From Caenorhabditis elegans (Eukaryota; Nematoda; Chromadorea; Rhabditida; Rhabditidae), in NCBI RefSeq assembly GCF_000002985.6, contig NC_003280.10, forward strand, positions 3,530,501 through 3,594,500: a stretch of 64,000 bases of DNA, given 5' to 3'. The notes beneath the pieces are model-generated. The model did not search any database, was not told where the DNA came from, and was given only the letters and a program-made list of their open reading frames with translations. This document shows positions 55,550-64,000 of the stretch, piece by piece. The stretch's first letter is position 1, and each line of letters opens with the position of its first letter. The translations under genes and the position numbers were made by a program.

Positions 55550-55988
55550 TTAACAATTTATCAATTATTTTTGAATTAATAAATCGTTATGGGATGATTT
55601 TTTCAGTTATTTGCACGTCGGACGTCGAAGGTAGAAAGGAAACATTAAAAATTTCCCCAGTTTTCTCAAAGATTGGGCGCTCTTGATGTCTGCACTATGG
55701 CCTTTGACGGCGACAGCTGAAAATATTTCAAAGTAAATGTAAGAGAAGAATGTCTGCATAATCTGAAATAAACTTAATTTTTTTTCATAATCTGAAATAA
55801 ACTTAACTGGGATGAGCTAATGTGAGTAGCTACTCAAAAAATATCAAAGTTTTGACGCGCAAATGAGTCAACCAATCAGCAGGGCCAACGTCGCTGATTG
55901 GTTGAGAATTTTTCGCCAAGATATTTTGAACTAAATTTTTATGTATTTTCTACATTTTTTTCTAGTTTTCAGATCATTTAAATAAACA
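55550..55988. other. Duplicated spacer between Srh copies
   Basis: Contains GGCGACAGCTGAAA, AAATAAACTTAA and AGTTTTGACGCGCAAATGAG, followed by an inverted pair CCAATCAGC...GCTGATTGG. The same blocks lie upstream of the relic (53130-53275) and in part before copies 2 and 4, so the duplication unit included the 5' flank. Confidence 0.65.
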
Positions 55989-57449
55989 ATGAATTGGCCA
56001 GACCTTATCAATTCTACCTGCCGAGAAAACTACACCTACTTTGACTCTTCGGATTACCTACGCAATGCATATCATGTCACAGCAATATTTACAGTCCCAC
56101 TATCAATTCTAACATTTTATATCATTTTGAAAAAGACTTCAAGTAAAATGAAAACCATGAAAGTGCCACTTTTAATATTTCATTTTTGGAGCACAAATCT
56201 TGATTTAATGTTTACCCTATACTCAGCCCCCTATATATTTTTCCCAAGCACATCTGGGACACCACTTGGAGTTCTAGGATGGCTGGGTGTCGGAGTCAAA
56301 TGGCAGGCCTATTGGGGTCAGTATTCTGTGATGAGTAGGTGCACATAGGCTATAGGGAACAAACGTTATGCATCGTTAAATTTTCAGTGCTCGGTGTGAG
56401 CTTCATCATCTTGTATGAAAACCGGCAGAGTCAAATTTCAACGGTGAAACTTAAAATTGAGAGAAAACAAACTCGTATACTATATTTTGCGTTTAAATGT
56501 TTATTTTCGTTTGTTATATTGCTTCCATTCTATATAAATAACACGGATCAGATGGAGTTGAGGAAAACCGTGTTAAAGGTATATTTAGTGGTGAGCAATA
56601 GGCTTCCGATTGGTCACTTTTTCATTATTACCACATATTTTCAATTCAACAAATCCCGTGTCCCACGATCGAATTTTTTGACTCCAAAACATATGTCCTA
56701 TTGGAACCAGACGAAATCCTCCCGTTATTTTCAAATATTATCGGATTTGGGGGTATTCTTGCTGAGATGTTTTTCTTTTTATTTCACACTGTATACCATC
56801 TAACAATGGTAGGGAGCACATCAATTTCAGAGACAACAAGAAAAATGCAGAGGAAGTTTTTGAAGAATGTCTCGTTGCAGGTAGGATCAGTTGTTGTAAT
56901 TAGTAGGTCACTGTGTTAACTAGTTTTTAAAGTACAAATTCCCAGTAGCCCTACATTTTCACAGTAGTCCAGTTTATAATGTGCACATAGGACCTTCTAA
57001 AATATGTTTAACCAGAAATCTAAAGCAAGGTAGTTTCAGATCTCAATTCCCTTGATAGCAATTGTGTTCCCAGTCTTATTCTCTTTGTATGCGGGTAAGA
57101 TGAACTATTATAATCAAGGTAACTTTTTTTCTAATGTTTCTACCCTCTTTCTAATGCTTGGAAGTTTCAACGGTTTTGACTTGAAAAATGTGATATTTTC
57201 TTGAGTCATACCTTATAATTGAATCTAGAACAAGGCCTTTCAATATAAACCCCTATCAGGTGAATTTCAACGATAGTGTTTTTAGCTGCTAACAACAACG
57301 TGATGCTAGTTATGGCTAATCATGGATTGCTGAACAACTGCTGCACACTTTTCATCTATAAACCTTATAGGGATTTTATTATGAGCAAATCAATCGGAAA
57401 GCCGGCGGAAGAAAGAATAGTGGCAATAATACCAGTTGTTTCTTTATGA
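55989..57449 (+). CDS. Srh-type chemoreceptor GPCR, copy 3 (intron-2 acceptor lost)
   Basis: Exons by homology: 55989-56334, 56388-56578, 56650-56880, 57040-57118, 57286-57449, each the family-standard length and open. The acceptor before exon 3 is defective. The paralogues have CAG before the exon, while this copy reads TTCAATTCAAC with no AG at the junction. The nearest upstream AGs would leave an intron of only ~20-35 nt. Without a functional acceptor, the message would retain the intron or skip the exon. The coding motifs (NSTCRENYTYF, KMKTMKVPLLIFHFW, PCPTIEFFDSKTYVLL, HGLLNNCCTLFIYKPYR) are otherwise preserved, so inactivation is recent or splicing uses an unusual site. Confidence 0.75.
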
Positions 57450-57782
57450 TTTAAAATTTATCAATTATTTTTGAACCAATAAATGGTTATGGGATGATTT
57501 TTTCTAGTTAATTGGACGTTTGATGTAGAAAGGAACACTTCGAGTTTTGTAAAATCAATGGAAAATTGTTCCCCAGTTATCTCAAAGATTGGGAGTTCTT
57601 GATGTTTGCACTATGGCATTTGTCGGCGACAGCTGAAAATGTTTCAAAGTACACAAAAGAGAAGAATTTCTGCAAAACTTGAAATAAACCTTATTTTTAG
57701 TTCAAATAAGTTGAGCTGAAGTTTGTATTAATGTTGTTTTTTTCTCTATCTTTTTCTAGTTTTCAGATCATTCAAATATACA

Positions 57783-59221
57783 ATGACTTGGCCGGACCTT
57801 ATCAATTCTACATGCCGAGAAAACTACACCTACTTTGACTCTTCGGATTACCTGCGCAATGCATATCATGTCACAGCAATATTCACAGTCCCTCTATCAA
57901 TTCTAACATTTTATATAATATTAAAAAAGACTCCGAGTAGAATGGAACCCATGAAAATGCCACTTTTAATATCTCATGCTTCGAGCACAAACCTTGATTT
58001 AATGTTCACCGTATACTCGGCTCCATATATATTTTTCCCGACCGCTTCTGGAACAACACTTGGAGTTCTAGGAAGGCTGGGTGTCGGAGTCAAATGGCAG
58101 GCCTATTGGGGTCAGGTTTCTGTTCTGAGTAGGTGTCTAGGGAAACAATTATACAGCTTAAAAATTTTCAGTGCTTGGTGTGAGCTTTATCATGTTGTAT
58201 GAAAACCGGCAGAGTCAAATTTCAACGGTGAAGTTTAAGATAAAAAGGAAAGAAACTCGAATATTATATTATGCTGCAAACTATTTATTTTCATTTACTG
58301 TGATGGTTTCATTCTATATACATAACTCGGATCAGGTGGAGTTGAGGAAGTTTGCGTTTAAGGTACATTTGCTGACCATTCAGCGAGGAGCAATAGGCGT
58401 GGATACTTGCGCTGATTGGTCGCCTATTTCATATGCCCACCAATCAGTGACAAGCAACAGGCGTGGCTACCGCCGTTGATTGGTCGCCATCCACCAGTAA
58501 ATATATTTCGTCTCAGAAAATCCCTTGTCCCACTATTGAATTTTTCGATTCCAAAACATATGTCCTATTGAAAAGTGGAGAAGTTATCCCGCTCATATCA
58601 ACTATTAGCGGATTTGTGTGTATTGGTGTTCAGACGTTTTTCTTTCTATTCCATACTATATACCATCTAACGTGTGTCGGAAGCGCAACGGTTTCAGAGT
58701 CAGCAAAAAAGCTGCAGAGGATGTTTTTGAAGATTGTTTCGGTTCAGGTATGATATCTTTAATCAGTAGTAGGTCACAGTGAAAATTGGTTTTTGAAGTA
58801 CTAACTATCAGAAGCTCTAGCCTATATTTGTGAATATTGCTCGGTAGTTTCAGATTTCAATTCCCTTGATAGCAATTGTCCTCCCAGTTTTATACTCGAT
58901 GTATGCGGATAACACGAGCTATTATAATCAAGGTAACTTTTTTTGAAAATTTTACTACCCTCTTTCGAAAGTTCGGAAGTTTTAACTTTTTTGAATTGAG
59001 AAAGTAATATTTTTCTTGACTCATAGCTTATAATTTAAATTAGAACAAGGAAGGTCTTTCAATAGAAATACAACCAGGTAAATTTTGAATTTAATTTTTT
59101 TTCAGCAGCTAACAACAACGCGATGATAGTTATGGCTAATCATGGATTGCTGAGCACCTGCTGCACACTTCTTATCTATAAACCTTATAGGGATTTCATT
59201 ATGAGCAAATTCATTTTTTGA
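57783..59221 (+). CDS. Srh-type chemoreceptor GPCR, copy 4 (left palindrome arm)
   Basis: Exons 57783-58128, 58172-58362, 58517-58747, 58854-58932 and 59106-59221 encode 320 residues. It is the most diverged copy: exon 3 reads KIPCPTIEFFDSKTYVLLKSGEVIPLISTISGF and exon 4 ends YADNTSYYNQ. The last exon stops early after YRDFIMSKFIF, about 16 residues short of its paralogues, but past TM7 and the PYR motif, so it is probably still functional. Intron 2 holds a repeated ATTGGTCGCC/CCAATCAG block. The whole gene lies in the palindrome and has an identical mirror copy at 61551-62989. Confidence 0.9.
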
Positions 59222-60358
59222 TTTATCAATTATATTTGAATAAATGTTCACACAATAACGAAATATGTTGCTCCCGCATGTGTTGCTCCGTACCATCTGC
59301 TGTCTGCGTCTATCGAGTCAGAACTAGTCTCCGCCTTCCCACCGGGCAATGCGTAAAAACAAAGAGACCGGACACTCCCTAGGCCATTCGGTTCTCTGTG
59401 ACTCCTTGTGTTGGGGTCTTGTATTCTTTTTTCCTGTTTTTCTGGTTTTTAAAGTTCTGTGTGGTGTGAAAAAAAAACGAGGTAAGTATTGAATTAAAAA
59501 TGTACATTTTTTAAAGCTATTTATTTGATACCTTTTAATAGTTTTCTTTTGTGGGTTTTTGCTCTAAATGGTAGAATACAGTCCCAATATACTGAATATA
59601 AATGTAAAAAAAAATTCTAAATTTTTTATGATTTTTTAAAAAATTTTGAAACAATTAATTAAAATTTTTTTTTCTTTTTCTTCTTTGTTTTTTTTTAATT
59701 TGAAACATAGTTTGTCAATTTTTCAGACATATTTCAATTAGTTTCGCCGTAAAATGCGAAAATGTCAAAGTGACTCACGGTGTGGATTTTTTAACAAACA
59801 ATCAAAAAAACATGTTCCAAGAATTAATTCATTCTTAACCATTGCGTGACACGTGGCATTTTTTTGAGTTTTTTTATGGATTTCAGCTGTTTTAAATCAG
59901 CTAACTTTCAGCTTTGTTTCAGTTTTTCTTCAATTTTTTTTTTGGATTATCAAAGTTGACAGCATTTTCAAGTAAGACATAAAGAAAAAATTAGAACAAC
60001 ACATTCTGTAATAGAAGAAAACAACGACAAAGTATGTATATCTTGCGCCAGGAAAAGTCCTCTAACTGACCATTGGGCCCACAACTTTTTTTAAAAATTT
60101 ATCATTCTGATAATTAGATGTCTGGTTATAATACTAGCATATTTTTAAAATTTTTCTATGTCTAGTTTTTGAGAAAATGTAGGTAGTTGTGAAAAAATGG
60201 TGGTTCCCCTAACAGGGGAAGGATCTCAAAGAATCCTTAGAAATCTGTTACGTCATAACATATATTTGATAGATGATGATTACAGATAATCACTCCAAAA
60301 AAATTAGCTGTTTTAAAGCAAGTTCAACTAAATTACAGCGTTTTAAAGTTGACTAAAA
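59222..60358. other. Non-genic inner part of the left palindrome arm
   Basis: The boundary after the receptor is abrupt. 59290-59480 is less AT-rich (CCCACCGGGCAATGCG, ACCGGACACTCCCTAGGCC) and ends AAACGAGGTAAGT, which looks like a 5' splice donor of a non-coding first exon. After that the sequence is AT-rich, with GTTCCCCTAACAGGGGAA at ~60203. No reading frame is supported. The mirror is 60414-61550. Confidence 0.5.
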
Positions 60359-61550
60359 TGCGCTTCTTTTGAACAGTAAAAGTGTTGATTTTTTGAATTA
60401 AAATATGAAGACTTTTTAGTCAACTTTAAAACGCTGTAATTTAGTTGAACTTGCTTTAAAACAGCTAATTTTTTTGGAGTGATTATCTGTAATCATCATC
60501 TATCAAATATATGTTATGACGTAACAGATTTCTAAGGATTCTTTGAGATCCTTCCCCTGTTAGGGGAACCACCATTTTTTCACAACTACCTACATTTTCT
60601 CAAAAACTAGACATAGAAAAATTTTAAAAATATGCTAGTATTATAACCAGACATCTAATTATCAGAATGATAAATTTTTAAAAAAAGTTGTGGGCCCAAT
60701 GGTCAGTTAGAGGACTTTTCCTGGCGCAAGATATACATACTTTGTCGTTGTTTTCTTCTATTACAGAATGTGTTGTTCTAATTTTTTCTTTATGTCTTAC
60801 TTGAAAATGCTGTCAACTTTGATAATCCAAAAAAAAAATTGAAGAAAAACTGAAACAAAGCTGAAAGTTAGCTGATTTAAAACAGCTGAAATCCATAAAA
60901 AAACTCAAAAAAATGCCACGTGTCACGCAATGGTTAAGAATGAATTAATTCTTGGAACATGTTTTTTTGATTGTTTGTTAAAAAATCCACACCGTGAGTC
61001 ACTTTGACATTTTCGCATTTTACGGCGAAACTAATTGAAATATGTCTGAAAAATTGACAAACTATGTTTCAAATTAAAAAAAAACAAAGAAGAAAAAGAA
61101 AAAAAAATTTTAATTAATTGTTTCAAAATTTTTTAAAAAATCATAAAAAATTTAGAATTTTTTTTTACATTTATATTCAGTATATTGGGACTGTATTCTA
61201 CCATTTAGAGCAAAAACCCACAAAAGAAAACTATTAAAAGGTATCAAATAAATAGCTTTAAAAAATGTACATTTTTAATTCAATACTTACCTCGTTTTTT
61301 TTTCACACCACACAGAACTTTAAAAACCAGAAAAACAGGAAAAAAGAATACAAGACCCCAACACAAGGAGTCACAGAGAACCGAATGGCCTAGGGAGTGT
61401 CCGGTCTCTTTGTTTTTACGCATTGCCCGGTGGGAAGGCGGAGACTAGTTCTGACTCGATAGACGCAGACAGCAGATGGTACGGAGCAACACATGCGGGA
61501 GCAACATATTTCGTTATTGTGTGAACATTTATTCAAATATAATTGATAAA

Positions 61551-62989
61551 TCAAAAAATGAATTTGCTCATAATGAAATCCCTATAAGGTTTATAGATAA
61601 GAAGTGTGCAGCAGGTGCTCAGCAATCCATGATTAGCCATAACTATCATCGCGTTGTTGTTAGCTGCTGAAAAAAAATTAAATTCAAAATTTACCTGGTT
61701 GTATTTCTATTGAAAGACCTTCCTTGTTCTAATTTAAATTATAAGCTATGAGTCAAGAAAAATATTACTTTCTCAATTCAAAAAAGTTAAAACTTCCGAA
61801 CTTTCGAAAGAGGGTAGTAAAATTTTCAAAAAAAGTTACCTTGATTATAATAGCTCGTGTTATCCGCATACATCGAGTATAAAACTGGGAGGACAATTGC
61901 TATCAAGGGAATTGAAATCTGAAACTACCGAGCAATATTCACAAATATAGGCTAGAGCTTCTGATAGTTAGTACTTCAAAAACCAATTTTCACTGTGACC
62001 TACTACTGATTAAAGATATCATACCTGAACCGAAACAATCTTCAAAAACATCCTCTGCAGCTTTTTTGCTGACTCTGAAACCGTTGCGCTTCCGACACAC
62101 GTTAGATGGTATATAGTATGGAATAGAAAGAAAAACGTCTGAACACCAATACACACAAATCCGCTAATAGTTGATATGAGCGGGATAACTTCTCCACTTT
62201 TCAATAGGACATATGTTTTGGAATCGAAAAATTCAATAGTGGGACAAGGGATTTTCTGAGACGAAATATATTTACTGGTGGATGGCGACCAATCAACGGC
62301 GGTAGCCACGCCTGTTGCTTGTCACTGATTGGTGGGCATATGAAATAGGCGACCAATCAGCGCAAGTATCCACGCCTATTGCTCCTCGCTGAATGGTCAG
62401 CAAATGTACCTTAAACGCAAACTTCCTCAACTCCACCTGATCCGAGTTATGTATATAGAATGAAACCATCACAGTAAATGAAAATAAATAGTTTGCAGCA
62501 TAATATAATATTCGAGTTTCTTTCCTTTTTATCTTAAACTTCACCGTTGAAATTTGACTCTGCCGGTTTTCATACAACATGATAAAGCTCACACCAAGCA
62601 CTGAAAATTTTTAAGCTGTATAATTGTTTCCCTAGACACCTACTCAGAACAGAAACCTGACCCCAATAGGCCTGCCATTTGACTCCGACACCCAGCCTTC
62701 CTAGAACTCCAAGTGTTGTTCCAGAAGCGGTCGGGAAAAATATATATGGAGCCGAGTATACGGTGAACATTAAATCAAGGTTTGTGCTCGAAGCATGAGA
62801 TATTAAAAGTGGCATTTTCATGGGTTCCATTCTACTCGGAGTCTTTTTTAATATTATATAAAATGTTAGAATTGATAGAGGGACTGTGAATATTGCTGTG
62901 ACATGATATGCATTGCGCAGGTAATCCGAAGAGTCAAAGTAGGTGTAGTTTTCTCGGCATGTAGAATTGATAAGGTCCGGCCAAGTCAT
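61551..62989 (-). CDS. Srh-type chemoreceptor GPCR, copy 4' (right palindrome arm)
   Basis: Mirror image of the gene at 57783-59221. Exons 62989-62644, 62600-62410, 62255-62025, 61918-61840 and 61666-61551, with the same 320-residue product and no difference seen in the translated exons or the short stretches compared by eye. The two genes are tail-to-tail across the 55-bp spacer. If the palindrome is genuine, this is a second functional copy. If it is an assembly artefact, this gene does not exist separately. Confidence 0.8.
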
Positions 62990-63322
62990 TGTATATTTGA
63001 ATGATCTGAAAACTAGAAAAAGATAGAGAAAAAAACAACATTAATACAAACTTCAGCTCAACTTATTTGAACTAAAAATAAGGTTTATTTCAAGTTTTGC
63101 AGAAATTCTTCTCTTTTGTGTACTTTGAAACATTTTCAGCTGTCGCCGACAAATGCCATAGTGCAAACATCAAGAACTCCCAATCTTTGAGATAACTGGG
63201 GAACAATTTTCCATTGATTTTACAAAACTCGAAGTGTTCCTTTCTACATCAAACGTCCAATTAACTAGAAAAAATCATCCCATAACCATTTATTGGTTCA
63301 AAAATAATTGATAAATTTTAAA

Positions 63323-64000
63323 TCATAAAGAAACAACTGGTATTATTGCCACTATTCTTTCTTCCGCCGGCTTTCCGATTGATTTGCTCATAATAAAATC
63401 CCTATAAGGTTTATAGATGAAAAGTGTGCAGCAGTTGTTCAGCAATCCATGATTAGCCATAACTAGCATCACGTTGTTGTTAGCAGCTAAAAACACTATC
63501 GTTGAAATTCACCTGATAGGGGTTTATATTGAAAGGCCTTGTTCTAGATTCAATTATAAGGTATGACTCAAGAAAATATCACATTTTTCAAGTCAAAACC
63601 GTTGAAACTTCCAAGCATTAGAAAGAGGGTAGAAACATTAGAAAAAAAGTTACCTTGATTATAATAGTTCATCTTACCCGCATACAAAGAGAATAAGACT
63701 GGGAACACAATTGCTATCAAGGGAATTGAGATCTGAAACTACCTTGCTTTAGATTTCTGGTTAAACATATTTTAGAAGGTCCTATGTGCACATTATAAAC
63801 TGGACTACTGTGAAAATGTAGGGCTACTGGGAATTTGTACTTTAAAAACTAGTTAACACAGTGACCTACTAATTACAACAACTGATCCTACCTGCAACGA
63901 GACATTCTTCAAAAACTTCCTCTGCATTTTTCTTGTTGTCTCTGAAATTGATGTGCTCCCTACCATTGTTAGATGGTATACAGTGTGAAATAAAAAGAAA
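63323..64000 (-). CDS. Srh-type chemoreceptor GPCR, copy 3' (partial, runs off window)
   Basis: Mirror image of the 3' part of copy 3: exon 5 at 63486-63323, exon 4 at 63732-63654, and part of exon 3 from 64000 to 63892. The first two exons and the defective intron-2 acceptor would lie beyond the window edge. The sequence present is open and identical to its partner by translation. It is truncated only by the window. Confidence 0.8.

Larger units (their letters stand above)
56772..64000. repeat. Giant palindrome: two >=3587-bp arms around a 55-bp spacer
   Basis: The left arm (56772-60358) and right arm (60414-64000) are reverse complements. Every position x on the left pairs with 120772-x on the right. 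All gene pieces checked keep exact register and identical translations. The spacer is 60359-60413 (TGCGCTTCTTTTGAACAGTA onward). The right arm is cut by the window end, so the true length is unknown. Confidence 0.95.

Noticed and set aside
56579-56650. Alternative acceptors AATAG or TTTAG in Srh copy 3 intron 2
   Set aside because: They would leave introns of roughly 20-35 nt. One is in frame and would add ~17 residues, but the size makes splicing improbable.

Overview
The window is nematode nuclear DNA, almost certainly Caenorhabditis elegans or a very close relative. It is AT-rich. Most introns are about 45-60 nt with TTTTCAG-type acceptors, genes alternate strand freely, and many short palindromic (foldback) elements are present. 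It also carries nematode-specific gene families: DUF19/T20D4.11-like secreted proteins, small C-type lectins with a WCM(K/R) exon junction, a PAN/CW-lectin and Srh chemoreceptors. From memory, not checked, apd-3 plus a clec cluster resembles C. elegans chromosome II.

Layout. 1-2.4 kb: repeats only, with a GGCAAATTGCCG-rich foldback element and a 218-bp TA-flanked MITE. 2.4-15.9 kb (minus): apd-3, the AP-3 adaptor delta subunit. Its 15 exons join into a clean 1251-codon frame, and its large introns are filled with private AT-rich tandem repeats and a 527-bp palindrome. 16.8-16.9 kb: a doubtful small ORF. 17.5-19.1 kb: a 1.5-kb palindromic mariner-like element, followed by ~172-bp tandem repeats. 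20.2-22.9 kb (plus): an ER-lumenal protein ending in RDEL. 23.3-24.0 kb (plus): a coiled-coil protein that looks like dynactin p24. 24.1-27 kb: tandem repeats.

27.0-36.8 kb (plus): a Cys-loop ligand-gated ion channel with an unusual ~650-residue extracellular extension. Its 5.8-kb first intron holds a palindromic element and four minus-strand DUF19 genes, one of them broken, each with the same TATA/GATA-type promoter block. 37.1-37.3 kb: tRNA-Thr(AGT) and tRNA-Lys(CTT), both minus.

37.6-50.9 kb: eight C-type lectin genes on both strands. Most share one exon split and a QPD-type motif. Two tandem-domain members carry frameshifts in this sequence. The last two are outliers: an EPN-type CTLD and a PAN/CW+CTLD protein.

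51.5-64 kb: tandem Srh-type chemoreceptor genes (four five-exon copies plus one deletion relic). The right end is a palindrome centred at about 60386 with a 55-bp spacer and arms of at least 3.6 kb, so the fourth receptor gene appears again in mirror image and the third is partly repeated at the window edge.

The genes do not form one pathway. There is a housekeeping block (AP-3 trafficking, ER protein, dynactin) on the left. On the right is a fast-evolving accessory block (secreted DUF19 proteins, lectins, chemoreceptors) with duplication, decay and inverted duplication. Exon boundaries were set by hand from splice consensus and frame continuity, and no database search was possible.
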